Shown here piece by piece: positions 14,100-26,342 of a stretch of DNA of 64,000 bases. The stretch lies in assembly GCA_034769895.1 (NCBI GenBank), contig CM068367.1, positions 348,937,111-349,001,110 of the forward strand, written 5' to 3'. This DNA comes from Magicicada septendecula (lineage: Eukaryota; Arthropoda; Insecta; Hemiptera; Cicadidae). The notes beneath the pieces are model-generated. The model had not been told where the DNA came from and did not search any database. It worked only from the letters and a program-made list of their open reading frames with translations. Position numbers and translations under genes: made by a program. Numbering within the stretch: position 1 is the first letter of the stretch; the number at the start of each line of letters is the position of its first letter.

Positions 14100-16975
14100 A
14101 GAAATATTTTAATACGTTAGTGTTTTTATTCTTAATTAAGTATATATATACGTGCATAACGAAAATTTTGCCTTATTTACAATTTAATACCACTTAGAAA
14201 ATGAAAGGAAGAAGCAATCTGGAATGAGTTAAAATAAACCCAAATGAAAGTAACATGAAAGAAATAATCACAATAATAAATAAAATGCCTTAACAGTAAC
14301 TCTCGATCCAAGGAAATTAAAAATAACACAATTCAAAACCATATATGTTAAACCAGGTAGAATGATTATTACCCCAATAACATCATCAGTATACCCAGTA
14401 AGATAAGGAGCAGTAAGGAAATATGACCAGGAAAAAATTAATTAAAATAAAAATATCAACGGGACAAAACCTCTTTTAAGGACAGAAGACTCTATAAGAG
14501 TCAATCAAAATAAATCAATGAACTAAAAAATGATTATTATACAAAAAATAAGAAACCCATATAAAAAAGTAATAGAATACAATACCAGTAGTCTGATCTA
14601 ATGTATTGTTACTTATGAATAAAACAGTGTATAATTAAGGGGAAAAGCCCCAAACCAGTTTTGAGAGGACAGCAAAAGACTGTAATTAGGCTAAGACCGT
14701 GATTTGTTTATTTGTTTAGTTATTATAATTAATTATTATATCGGTATTCAATACCTACCATGTTAATATTAGTATGTACTAGATGTTAGAGCATAAGTGT
14801 TTATTGTAGTTAAAGAATATTAGATTATGTCAGAATTTTGTTAAGGAAGGAAAGGCAATATATTAATTCAAACGCCCTATAAATAGTGAATCAGAAAAGA
14901 TGATAATAATAATAATGTGAAATGATGATAATATTGATGGGAAAAATGAAAATTCAACTTTGACCCTGTAATCAAATCAGAGGAGATAAATTAATGAAAA
15001 CCTAGACCAAATTGATATAAATTATTCCCTTTAGCATACAAATACTTTATTATAATTATCACAATAACCTATAGTAGTAATTAAAAGAGTCAGAGGGTAA
15101 AACTGACTTAAATAGTGATTGTACAAGATAATGCCTAAGCAGTAAAGCAAGTACAAGTAAAATATAAATAAATCAGTAAATGTTTAGTATAATGACAAAG
15201 CAGTGAAGGGAAATTATAATGATTTAATTAGTGATCTTATTTGAGGACAATGGTAACACAAAACATAGTGTAAACCATTTAATGGGTAATTATGTGAATC
15301 ATGATAAGGCCTAGAAGTAAATTTCAAGGAAGGTAACTTTTGAGTTTAATTCAAACCAAACTAGGTCATGTTTAGTATTAATTGGTATAAAATCAAAGCA
15401 GGAATATAGTTATGTAATTAAATTTTCATAAAAATATTAACTAACTAAATTATAGCCAGTAAAATATAAAAAATGTCATTTATTTCTATAAAATCGAATT
15501 GGTAATAAGTGAAACAGCTGATAGTGAACAATGAAAAATGCAACCAAAATCTTACAGGTTTTCTATATGAAGAAACAAATATAATTAGTTGATTGTTAAA
15601 CTTCCAGCAGAACGGACGTGTCAGAGTATTTAGAAAAAAAAACTGAATTAAATTTTAACTAACTCAAACCAAGATGTATTATGGAATTATAAAGGAATAA
15701 AGAATATACAATAAATTAATGAATCCAATTTTAAAATAGTCACTGGAATAATAAAGCAAAATTAAACACCACTAAATTTAACTACCAGAACGTATGGACA
15801 CTATGGAATTATAAATCTAACCTAATATACGAACAGCGAACTGCTTGGAGAAACTATTCGGCACTATACACGTATTACCGGACGAAATCCAGTGGAGTAC
15901 GAAAACCAAACACTACAACTTGATGATCTTACAATAACTACATCACCGAAAAGGAATTTACCAACTACTACACTTTATTGAAGTAACATCTCAGAGAAAG
16001 ATCGTTAGCGTGGGACAACGTATGGAGGCAGCCATCTTTTAATTGTAACCAGCCCGAGACGAAGAAGGCGTGACGTCAGCACACTCAGCCGGCGGTTCGA
16101 ATATCTTTTTACTATATACTACTTTTTTTTATTATTATCTGTTAATGAATAAGTTTTTTCTAATTGTAAGTATTGAATTCTCTCACTTGCTTTTCCTGAC
16201 TATTTCGACAGTTCAAAGAATCCATGTTAATTAATAATTTAATTTGAAATAATTTTGGAATATGTATTAATCGACCTGGGATCCAGTCTCGACTCCGACT
16301 CGAATTAGTCGACGCAAGTCGAATAATTGCATTGATCATAGTAAACATAATTATTTGTTTTAAATTGTCGTTTTATTGATTAGTTGAGAACTAAATTAAA
16401 ATACATTAATTCTTAATTTATAAACGAGGACTTCTGAGGGAAAAAGACGAGCAGAAGAAGAAATAAAGACACAGAATTGACCGCGACCTCCAATCGATTT
16501 GGTTATGACAATCTATTTAACGCGGTGAAACAAATATTTCTTCACCAAGTCATACCTAATTACTAATTATTATTTTAATTAATTGAATAATAATAATAAA
16601 AAAAATAAAACACTTAACATTAATTAAATAATAAAATTAAATTAATTATTAAAAAATAATAAAATAAAAAATAAAAATTTTTATTAAACAATTAATAAAA
16701 CACAAAAACCAGATTTTATTTGTTTTATTACAATATATATACAACTTTGTAACTATGTGTATGGGGGAGGAGGGGGGTATAACCGACACTGACATTCACC
16801 CTCTATTACCAGATTACAGGAGAGAGAACTGTCAGAACACGATTACCGACACTTTCAGCAGATATGAAATAAAGTCTTTGATACGAATTGACAGAGTACG
16901 ATATTCAAATTTTCTGATTGTCGATGAGTAGTTCCAAAAGATGGAAACGGACAAATATTTAATCGCCTTAGTGAT
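14100..16975. other. A-rich DNA absent from copy B
   Basis: This interval has no counterpart in copy B between its 46.0 and 57.7 kb anchors. From 14.2 to 15.7 kb the plus strand is markedly A-rich. A GC-richer patch lies near 16,000-16,110 and 16,270-16,320. From 16,540 to 16,740 the sequence is nearly pure A/T low complexity. It could be one or more noncoding transposon inserts, but no class could be assigned. Confidence 0.5.
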
Positions 16976-16979
16976 GACT

Positions 16980-17245
16980 ACTTAATATTGCCAATTCATA
17001 TACCCACGGTTTTGTAAATAATTTTTTTAATTTAGTTGCGTTAAAAATGTATTAAGATATCAATTAACAAAAATACAATCTATTTCTATCAAGCTGTTAT
17101 TAATTTTGGTCTATAAGCAAAGAGTGTTCTAATTTGTTAATTAATGACAGGTATCAAACTCTTGAAAAATAATGTACTAATTATTGAAAGCAATGAAAGT
17201 TATAGATAACAGTTTTAAATCCCTTTATATTTTAAACGTAACCGA
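16980..17245 (+). repeat. Segmental duplication, copy A, part 2
   Basis: Collinear with 57,700-57,945. The clearest anchor is TTCTAATTTGTTAATTAA (17,128 and 57,840 areas). The alignment stops where the dispersed repeat begins and resumes on its far side. Confidence 0.7.
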
Positions 17246-17249
17246 ATAT

Positions 17250-18418
17250 AAAAATCGGTATGGAGAACCATACATGACTTCCATGTTGTAAGATTTATGT
17301 TTAAAATAATTTACTTGAATTCGGTTCGGTAATTTTTAAAAAAATATCGTCCACCTCAAACTAATTTCACTATTTATAGACATTTTTGTAATTATGGGGT
17401 AGTCGTTTAATATAATGTTATTTTCAGTCACTTTATCCATAAAAATTAGGTAAGCTTACTTTATTCTTATAAAGAAACCGAACTATGCATATAATCATCC
17501 CTCCTCCGAAGCGCTCCGAAGTCACTCATGGACCCTGAGCATCTTGCAGAGGGTTCATTCCCTAAAGACGGAAAGTCTGTCTATGAACCGTTCCTCTGTA
17601 AACACGTGCAGTTACACTGTCCAGCGATCCACAGGAAGCAAATCGATAACAAAAGCGTGCAAATGTAAGAAAATAAACATGAGTGAGGCCAGAAATTGTG
17701 TGTGTGTGTGTGTTCCCTGCCTTTTTATTGCGGTAATCATAATAATAAAATGGAAACGTAAACATTAGATAATTGAAATATGCTTGCCTGCCACAAACGA
17801 TATATTTTCTCTCATACATGATTTAAATTAAAATGAAAAAATATAAAATTTTGTTAAAGTGAAATGAAATGTTTCCATAGAAACTACTTCTTTGTTGTCA
17901 ATAACGTATTACACATATAAAACTTATAGGCCTAAAATTTACTATCTCCATCATCAAATACCATTTTAATTTATAGAAAATTACCCTACCCCTTAAACTA
18001 CCCTTTTCATTTATAGATATTTCATCTACCTTTCTACAGTGGATTATTATGACCTTCTTTTAAGGATACTTTATTTATTAAAATTAAGCACTTTACTCTT
18101 GTTAAAACGTAAAACGTTGCAGGTAAACTATCCCTTCCTCTTAACCGATCTTCACCAAAATCAATAGGCTTCGAGTCCTCTACAATTTAGAACTGTATGC
18201 GAAAGATTATTTGATTCTGTTTGAATTTGCGGCTGTTATCGTTTGACATAGAAAAATTATACACACAGACAGACACAGAGACACACACAGAGACAACTTT
18301 CGAAAAATGACTTTCTCATGTTTCGACAGCAGTACAATCAGAATCTGCAATTATCTCGAACACGATTTTTTTCGCCATGACCATACTTCCATTTCCTTAT
18401 GGAACATGGAAGTAAAAT
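17250..18418 (+). repeat. Unclassified dispersed repeat, copy 3 (most complete)
   Basis: The element runs from AAAATCGGTATGGAGAACC to ACATGGAAGTAAAA. Because copy B reads straight through this site (near 57,950), the ends are delimited by the empty paralogous locus. The TG tract here is only about 7 units (17,697-17,712). The 5' half matches the inverted copy at 25.52-26.34 kb, and the 3' half matches copies 1 and 2. No open frame with a recognisable domain is present. A subterminal ACTTCCATG near the 5' end is mirrored by CATGGAAGT at the 3' end. Confidence 0.8.
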
Positions 18419-18429
18419 AACAATTTGTT

Positions 18430-18961
18430 ATATAGTTAATAATTAAATTAAATTATTTTTAAATCGGTCTTTAATTTGTGTTTAGGAAACGTATACGTAG
18501 TTTACATTATTTCATGAACACAATGTCTCTTATTTTATGTATTTAGTCGTGGTGATGTTCAATTGGAAGCAACATGAGGCGAACTGCATACTGTATTACT
18601 TGAGCGGCAACAGTTAATTATTTAATCGTTATCAGACTGAAATGGCAGTGACCACAACTATGCTGTTAAACCCTGTTGCACAATGAAGCAATTACATTTG
18701 CTGAACCTCACCAACACAATACGTTTAGATAACGAGCACTACTGACAACGAATATAACAATGATTTACCTGAATACAATATTACCTGAAACAATAACCTC
18801 TACGGTTAAACCCTGGTTGAGGTACGCCTTGCGATTTATAGACATATATTTAAATATTCTAAAACACACACGCAATGTGCCAATAATAATATAACAAACG
18901 TTAACGCTGAATGTTACGCCGTTTGTTGTTTTCCAATGTCAATTGGTTAAATGTAATGTTA
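18430..18961 (+). repeat. Segmental duplication, copy A, part 3
   Basis: Collinear with 57,968-58,495. Anchors include AATTAAATTAAATTATTTTT, TTTACATTATTTCATG, and a 68-bp block at 18,613-18,680 that differs from 58,166-58,233 at 4 positions. Confidence 0.85.
18613..18680. promoter_or_regulatory. Paralogous conserved noncoding block 2 (copy A)
   Basis: Sixty-eight gap-free bases with 4 mismatches to 58,166-58,233. No open frame is shared. Function unknown. Confidence 0.4.
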
Positions 18962-19141
18962 AATTTGTCCTAAGGCTTTCACGACCGGTGTTAGTTGTAT
19001 GAGAAGAGTTTTCCGGGCTGTTTGGCAGTGGTCTACGGTTTAATGACAAACCAAACGTTTCAACAGCACCACTGGCTTCCATCATCAGTGAAATTCAAAG
19101 AAATCCAAGACCTCCTAAACGTAGAGTGGGCCTGATGATAC
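18962..19141 (-). mobile_element. 180-bp retro-insert with hammerhead-like core
   Basis: The insert is bounded by a perfect 13-bp direct repeat AAATGTAATGTTA (18,949-18,961 and 19,142-19,154), and copy B lacks the insert (near 58,497), so it is a bona fide insertion. On the minus strand it holds CTGATGA (19,082-19,088) and GAAAC (19,057-19,061) separated by a stem-loop-capable 20 nt, the hammerhead core order. Size, target duplication and ribozyme core fit a nonautonomous Penelope-like or retrozyme-type element. It has no coding capacity. Confidence 0.7.
19057..19088 (-). ncRNA. Hammerhead-core-like motif in 180-bp insert
   Basis: Minus strand order is CTGATGA, about 20 nt able to form AGC/GCT plus wobble pairs, then GAAAC followed by GTTTGGTTTG. 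Stem I pairing is weak, so activity is doubtful. Confidence 0.45.
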
Positions 19142-19154
19142 AAATGTAATGTTA

Positions 19155-19330
19155 GTTTATTTGAATGTTTGTATAGGCGGTAACCAGTGACATTGAAATT
19201 TTTTTTTTTCACTTTGCGCCACTAATGTACCTTACGCTTGCCTCCATAAGCCGTATGGCAGATAAGGAAAACTTTGATCAGCTAAACAAACAAATTTAAT
19301 TCTAATATGTATTTAACAAACATAACAAAA
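19155..19330 (+). repeat. Segmental duplication, copy A, part 4
   Basis: Collinear with 58,500-58,680, resuming directly after the target duplication of the 180-bp insert. The anchors are GGCGGT followed by a CACTTTGCGCCACT-like segment and AATTCTAATATGTA. Confidence 0.7.
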
Positions 19331-19630
19331 CTTGAATTCAAGGCCGCCGCTATCATATGTGCGAAATGTGCACCGCACACAGGCGGCCATACCAAAGGGG
19401 CGGCCGTGACTGCCAAATTCAACTAGACTGCCATTCAGATATTGAAAAATAAATTAAAACAATTTATACCGACTAGGTCTAGCTATATGACATTAACGTT
19501 TATTGAGTTGTTTTTGATACTTGTTTTGTTAGCATTGCCGCAGTGTACTGGCATGAGCCTTTGTTTTGATTGACATAAAAGCGTGTAACCCCTCTTTCCA
19601 CTTTATGCTTTATAAAAAAAAATATAAATC

Positions 19631-22420
19631 TTTTTTTTTTTTTTTTTTTTTTTGAAGGAGGCCACTAGTTATTTATAACTAGGCGGAAGGCCTAGAGAAG
19701 CCAAAATTGCGCTGGGTCCAGTGAGACGGGACTTGCAATAAAACTCGGTCGTAAACAGTAATAACCATCTTTTATTCTTACCCCATAATTCGTTACATGC
19801 ATATATCAATTACAATTCCCCTGAGGTGCAAATATAATAATAAGCTTGATGAATAAATAATCTCAGTATACTAACAAATCAGTTTCAATAAGGCCATTTC
19901 AATTCATCCCATAATATATATATCAATCTGGTTCCTTAAATTATATAAATAAACAACATATATCGGGCAACATCCTATAAATTATATAAATCCCCCCCTT
20001 GGATAACACTTAACACTAACATCACATATTAGAACATCGAGACACATATACATATAATATACATCACAATAAAACTCATGTTCAACCTGGCAGACAGCCT
20101 GTATATTCTATAAAGCCCCCAAAAACTGCAATCATAAATTTAAGCTTCCAGCCACAGTTGGAATTAATTCATTAAAAAACCACAACCCCTTTACTCCATT
20201 AAAAATAAAACCAAAAAAAATTTTAAAAACCGAAAGGATAATGATGACTAAAAACTGCGAGATGAGAGTGCCATGGCAGCCCATATGATTTTATAACATC
20301 TAAGAAATTGTATATTATAAGTATATTAAAATCTTTAAATTTCTTTGAACTGTATGGAGGTGGTAAAAACCCTTATCACTTAAGTTTAACAACTGGCATA
20401 ATTTTACAAAATGTTAAATCTTGTGTTACAAATATAGATGTATCCATATATCAGGAATTCGTTCTTTAATCATAATGATTTAATTAAACAGACAGGTCCA
20501 GCAAGCAAGTCAGAAACTAAGTTACAATAATCAGTACCACCAGTATGATTTTACAATCTCAAAAATTATTAGTATATGCCCACAAAAATGAAATTTTAAT
20601 ATCAGACATCTGTGTATAATTAAATGCAAGGTAACAGCATGTTGTATTCTAGCAGCTGTGGAAGCGTGCCAGAATGTGCCAGACCAGGTGAGACAGGAAT
20701 CAGACCTGCATGAAACTGTACCAACGTGTGCCTGACTTGTGTAAAAAAAAACTATGTAAATTTTTACACCCGAAAACAGCCTGAAAAACGAAACCCCCAA
20801 CCCTTAAATGCAGAAAAATAATAAAATATGAACCCCGTCCTGAACCAGCCGGTCCAGAATCAAGAAAACACATGACTTAAACTTAGATTGAAAGAAATAA
20901 TAACTCTAACGGCCTTTGCATAAAAGTCTATGAAAGAAGCAAAAAATAAGCTCTGGTACGCTCCCCCAGTGCAGCACACAATTACAATAATAGTACGTTA
21001 TAGTTATAGAATAATTTTATAATAGTTATAATAATGTTCATAGTGAATGTCCTGTTGACACACCCTTGATCGGACTGTCTAGCAGCGTAAGCACATGGTT
21101 CAAAAAACAATTTGTAACATGTACTGCGAGCCAGGCCAACGAAAAATAATAATAGAGTTTATATCACCTTAATTGCAGCAGTAGAGTAACCTCTTTACAG
21201 TTGGTTAGCAAGCTCCCTCCTCGGAACAGATGAGTGTCGGGTGGTTCATGACTGGTGAAGGCGGCAGTACACCAGCTGAGGCCACGTCTCCGTCTAGATG
21301 CGAGAACTCTAAGGATTCGAAAAGGATTACAAACTGTTCACTAAAATTTGCACCCTAGTCAAAGATATTAAACATCAGAACGGGCGCTCCCGACTAACTC
21401 AAAATGAATGCATAAAAGTTTTTGTTTTTTGAAAATTGCCTGAGGAGTAATTATGTCTTCAAGGTAATTAAGAACTCATAAAAAAACTAATAAAATGTGC
21501 ATAATAAAGAGACACTCGCACCAGATTTAACAAGTGCCGACATAATCATACAGATTGGACCCGCCTCACCACGTGGCGAAACAAATATCGTGATTTGTCA
21601 GAAAATGACCACACTAAAGGCCCTTACAGTTACACACAATAAAAAGAGTTACAGTATTTCATCTAAGGGCGGTCTCACAATTTACATTCAACTGATTTAA
21701 TTAAAGAAAAATACACACTTCCGGTCCAGTGCGTGTTCTTCATGCATAACCAACACGATTCGACTCTGTCTATAACGTACTTACTTTGGTTATAATTGTA
21801 TACAATAATTGAACAAATGATTGTTCCCTGAACAATAATTAAAATAATTACTGGCGGTATGCACTAGAACAGCAATTAATTTTCTAACCATACACACACA
21901 CGTCTGATCGCAACACGTGCATTCTACTCTCGCATTCGGCTGAATATATTTGAGTTTAATTATTCTCTTACTATTAAATCATTTTATAGCATACTGTAAA
22001 TCACTCACCGGGAAGTCTCGAAAAATTAGCCTGCCATCAAGACGAGAAGAAAATTACCCAAGTAGACTGTCCAAGGTAGAGAGCTTGTTGTTTCAGAGAA
22101 AGCCTGCGTTGAACTGCGAGCTACATCAGCAACTCAACAGACACCAACCTTGGCCGCGAGATCGCGCGCGCTGTCTGACAGGGCCTCCTCAATATCAGCG
22201 CGCTAACTGACATTAATTCACGAGTTTGTGATCGGAAAAAAATATTTTTATACCTTCGATCGCCGGGTTATGCAAACACCGGCACAAGCGTATAGGTATT
22301 GTTGCGCGACATTTATATCTGAATTATAGCTGCGGTCTATTTGTGTTTTTGTAGGCATGCGCGTGCATGTCGACGCTGGCAAACTATAAAGTACCTACCC
22401 GATAAAATAAGAAATTATTT
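19631..22420 (-). mobile_element. Poly(A) retro-insert with 3' hairpin
   Basis: The plus strand carries 23 Ts at 19,631-19,653, i.e. a 3' A-tail of a minus-strand element. A reversed AATAAA signal lies at 19,771-19,776. Between them, 19,655-19,745 matches the 3' end of the element near 32,456-32,565, including GTTTTATTGCAAGTCC and a hairpin (19,679-19,695). The 5' limit is uncertain (GC-richer DNA to about 22.35 kb). No reverse transcriptase domain is visible, so it is either a nonautonomous element, a LINE fragment or a processed transcript. Confidence 0.5.
19679..19695 (-). other. 3'-terminal stem-loop of poly(A) retro-insert
   Basis: Minus strand CTAGGC-CTTCC-GCCTAG forms a 6-bp stem. The related element at 32.5 kb has CTAGACC-GCA-GGTCTAG at the same place. 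One stem pair is G-C here and A-T there, a compensatory change. Confidence 0.5.
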
Positions 22421-23034
22421 ATGTTTTTTTTTTTTATTTTGACGAACGGGCGCCTTTAGGACTGTCAACTTGCATTCAAAATAACATCAGTCTGTAAGCA
22501 GCAACAGAAATTTGTTAGTTATGCTTAAGATTTCCAAGTACGGTCTTGTTTCTGGTCACGGTCTGGTTGTGTAATTTTGAGGCGTGTTGTATTTGTATAC
22601 AGTTTATACTCGTAACGTTATCAAAATGTCTGACAGAAAAAAGAACGGTTGTCGGGCTTTCAATATAAACAAAAAAAAAGGCGAAAATTGAACAACACTT
22701 CTACGAGCACATCTTCCATATATATAATGTATGAAACTCAGCTAAATAAGTTTATAGCCTCAGCTAAACATGCCTCATAGTTCATTAATGAAAACTAGTC
22801 GACACATAACACTGAAAACAATTGTTTATACATGTGCTGTATAAAAACACATGAACTGTCCCAAAGATTTAACCGAATGTGTAATTCAGCTGCAAAGCAA
22901 ATGAAGAATCGTTTGTTTGTCCAGCAAAATGGCTATCGACGGATGCAGTAGAAAATGAACCTTGCCAATAATTCTGAAGAATCAATTGTTCAGATACCCA
23001 TACCTCGAGCTATTCAAAAAACAAAGTGCTTAGC

Positions 23035-23610
23035 CCGGCTTGTGTATATAAAACGTCGATATGAATATTCGATAATTATTTTGCAAAAGCCAGTCTCATC
23101 ATACCGACTTACTATCAAAAAATTTATTTCTCTATATCTATGTGAACTGTATACTTAAAATACCTATTCATGTTTCACAGTGTAAACCCATATTTTATAT
23201 CCTGTGTAAGCCTATACTGAATCGCGTAAAGAATTAAATGTGCGTATTCCCTCAAAATGATTAAATTAAATAATAATAGCTTTCTCAAAAACTTGAACTC
23301 ATTTTAAGTATTTTTTACTAGATTAATTTATAACTCTATACATAAGCCTTTAAATAATATTACTAATACATTTTAAAGACATTTTTAACTGTACATAACA
23401 TGTCTAAAATTTGAGAGCAATCTCTTTTTTTAATTACTCAATCGAATATTTATAAACTACATTACTACTACGTTACTAACAGAATTAGTAAGTTAAGATG
23501 ATAGCATTGCACATTCATATCAAAAATTTATAGAAATAACGAACATTAAATCATTGTTAACTCTTGCAAGCTCCATTATTTATATTGGAATTCAACATAA
23601 GATATTGTAT
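23035..23610 (+). repeat. Segmental duplication, copy A, part 5
   Basis: Collinear with 58,730-59,290. Anchors: ATAAAACGTCGATAT, ATTATTTTGCAAAA, AAATTTATAGAAATAACG and AACGAACATTAAAT. Alignment stops at the mariner end. Confidence 0.8.
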
Positions 23611-23613
23611 GTA

Positions 23614-24790
23614 CAAGGTATATCCAGAAAGTAAGTTCCGGTACGTTATTGAAACAAACCAAGAATATATTACTTCCACCAACTTTTTATTGCTATTTAC
23701 GGTACATACCTTAAGCTACTTTTCTACTTACTGTAGTTGCCGTCATTGTTGAAGCACTTTTCATAGCGGACCACCAGGCGTTGTATACCTTCGTCGTAGA
23801 AATTTCCCGCTTGTGATTTGAACTACGTATTAACGGCTTGTTTAATTTGTCGTCGATATGGAACAGCTGGTCACCAAGGAAGGATTTCTGATAGTTGAAA
23901 AGGTGACATTCGCTGGTTTCAAATTTTGGATTGTAAAGGCGGATAATCAGATTGTTCCCAGTCGAAGGTTGTGAAGAGACGTTGCGTTGCAGTAGCACTG
24001 TGTGCCCGGGAATTGTCACGAATCAACTCGATGTCCCGGGTAAGCATCCTACGTCGCTTACCCAGAATCGCACGACGCAATTTCATACGCGTTTTCGAAT
24101 AGACATTCTAGTTTCCTGTGGAGCCTTCAGCCAAGACGTCCGTAAGCAAAACCCCTTTTCTGTCCCAAATCACTGAGCACATGACTTCCCGAGAGGAAAC
24201 CGTTGACTTGAATTTTTTTCTTTCCAGGCGATGATGTGCGCCTCCACGCCACGGATTACTGGTTTGATCCATAGGTTGCCTGTGATACCCATGCCTCGAC
24301 TCCGATGACTATATAGCTCACGAGTCATCCTCTTGCTGTCTGAATCGTGTCAAAAAAAGCCCATGCAGAGTCCCACCGTTTAATTTTGTGTCATTCCGTA
24401 AGCACTCCTAAACCCAGAGTGCACACAACGTCAGGTAGTTCAGCAGTTTTTCAGACATGATTTCATGAAGAAATTAACACAAAATTTCTGTAAAACTCAG
24501 CAAGAGCGATGTCATAGTGTTTAGTCTATTCTCCGTAATCTTCTCTTCAACGGCCCGCATCATGTCGTGGTTCGTCTCATGGCCGTCCTCTCTGTTCATT
24601 GTCGTCTTTTGTTAAAAAGCGATACCCCTCTCCGTACTCCCGAATCACCCATTGCTTTATCTTCATAAACGTAACAAATTTGACTGCGAATTTCAGCTAG
24701 TTTAATGTCTTCTCTTTCAAGAAACGAATTGCATACATACTTTCAAACGCGGAGGGCGTCTCGATTATCTTAGACAGCAAAATTGTCAAT
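23614..24790 (-). pseudogene. Mariner transposase relic
   Basis: Read in three shifting frames on the minus strand, this follows a mariner transposase from end to end: N-terminal FLEREDIKLAEIRSQICYVY-like helix-turn-helix region near 24,670-24,720, an AFFDTI-like segment near 24,350, VMCSVIWDRKG near 24,170, RDNS (normally the HDNARPH catalytic region) near 24,010, then FLGDQLFHIDDKLN and the YDEGIQ-type C-terminus near 23,770-23,900. Multiple stops and frameshifts show it is dead. The 3' end begins CAAGGTATATCC next to a TA dinucleotide (23,612-23,613), the expected mariner target. The 5' terminal repeat was not found. Copy B has no insertion at the matching place. Confidence 0.85.
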
Positions 24791-25422
24791 TCATTGCCTT
24801 ATTTAGAAGTAATTAATTTATAAATACATAAAAACTGCTTTCTAATTACATATTGGACTAAATGTACAAACGCATCATGCTCATGAAAAATACACGTGAT
24901 CCATATAAGAAATAACTGGAGTAGTATATTATTTACGGAGAAAGCGGTATCCCTTCACTCTTGTCAATTATCCTCAAGTGCTACGCGAAGGACACACAGC
25001 TTAGCGCTGGTTCTTTTGTTTGTGGTTACTTTAGCGCTGGCTGGCTACAACATGTGGCTTCCAATCGATTCCCATCGTGGGAAATTATCTGGCTTTTATT
25101 TTCCCACTCCCCTTCGTAAATCTATGGTTAACCGACGAATCTATTCTTGTCTAGTAATACTGCCTCGACCAAAATGATGACAATCCTTTGATGGAATAAT
25201 GTGTTCTTAAAAGATTGCCACTTCTACTGTCTCTGTGCCCTGTACACTGTCTCGGTAGTAAGATGAGATTACCGTTTTGAGTCCACGTTGCGTGACGTTA
25301 CCACAATTAGTATTCATCAACCGCGGTTCGTCACTTTCAGTGGATCCAAATCGTCGTGTCGTTGTCATTCTGCTGTCGGTGTAGGCGTTGTTTAATGACA
25401 TGCAGAACATGTCAACACTGAT
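24791..25422. other. Unassigned DNA
   Basis: Slightly GC-richer at 24,960-25,150 and 25,230-25,400, with short open frames on both strands that carry no recognisable domain. No match elsewhere in the window was seen. Confidence 0.5.
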
Positions 25423-25515
25423 CAGTGAAATAAAACAGTATAATTCATACAGGTATTTAAGAGGTACTGGTTATTGAAACATGGTAGTTGTAAACATAAT
25501 TAATTTTACTTCTCG
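25423..25515 (+). repeat. Segmental duplication, copy A, part 6
   Basis: Collinear with 60,262-60,360 (AAACAGTAT, TTCATACAG, TTTTTACTTCTCG). It ends at the inverted dispersed repeat. Confidence 0.75.
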
Positions 25516-26342
25516 TTTTTACTTCCCTGTTCTGTAAGGAAATGGAAGTATGGTGATGGCGAAAAAATCGTGTTCGAGATGAGGGCTAATTCTGATTGTA
25601 CTATACTCAAAACATGAAGAAAGGTCATTTTCCGGAAAGTGTCTGTTTGTGTGTCTGTGTGTCTATATGTAGAATTTATTCTATGGCGAACGATAACTGC
25701 CTCATGTTCATACAGAATCAAATAAGTTTTTGCATATATGCCCGAGTTGTAAAGGACTCGAGGCCAACTGACCTATGGTTAAGATCGGTTAAGGGGGAGG
25801 GGTAGTTTACCTGCATTGTTTTGTGTTTTAACAAGAGTAAAGTACTTAATTTTTGATAAATAATTGCCACAGAAATAAAGTTATATTAATCCACTGTAAA
25901 CTGGTAAACGAGATATCTAAAAATAGAGAGGGTAGGTGAAGAGGTAGGGGGAGATTTTTGAAAATTACTTTTTCTGATATCAAGTGAAGTACGAGTAGTT
26001 AATTTTGAAGGATATGATATTTTAGCAATTACATATGATAAAACTATGGAAGTGTAAATATCATTAATGTTAGGGATCGGTTGAGAAAGAAGGATGATTA
26101 TAATAATATTATCTGCGTAGTTCAGATTTTTTTTTAAAATAAAATACCTAATTTTTATAGATAAAGTGACTCGGAAATAACATTTTATTACCAATTACCC
26201 CATAATAACAAAAATATCTATAAATAATGAAAATAGTTTGAGGGTGAGGGATAGTGTTATAGAAATTATCGAACCGAATTCAAGTAAATGATTTTAAATC
26301 TTAGAACATGGAAGCCATGTATGGTTATCCATACCGATATTT
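25516..26342 (-). repeat. Unclassified dispersed repeat, copy 4 (inverted, no TG tract)
   Basis: Reverse complement of the family: on the plus strand it starts TTTTACTTCC and ends ATACCGATATTTT. Its outer parts match both ends of the 17.25-18.42 kb copy, but the centre lacks the TG tract and the conserved core before it, and 26.0-26.15 kb is divergent. Copy B (near 60,358) is an empty site, which fixes both borders to within a few bases. Confidence 0.8.

Larger units (their letters stand above)
19342..22950. mobile_element. Possible hAT-like insertion, interrupted
   Basis: Copy A has about 3.7 kb here against about 50 bp in copy B. The left edge is GC-rich (GGCCGCCGC, then GGGGCGGCCG near 19,395-19,410). 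At 22,626-22,691 a 21-codon frame (MSDRKKNGCRAFNINKKKGE) resembles the basic N-terminus of ZMYM-type hAT transposases and then stops. The interior is occupied by a separate poly(A) insert. Terminal inverted repeats and an 8-bp target duplication were not demonstrated, so the class is tentative. Confidence 0.35.

Noticed and set aside
16080..16110. GGTTCGAAT near 16,093 as a tRNA T-arm
   Set aside because: No matching acceptor, D-arm or anticodon arm around it on either strand.
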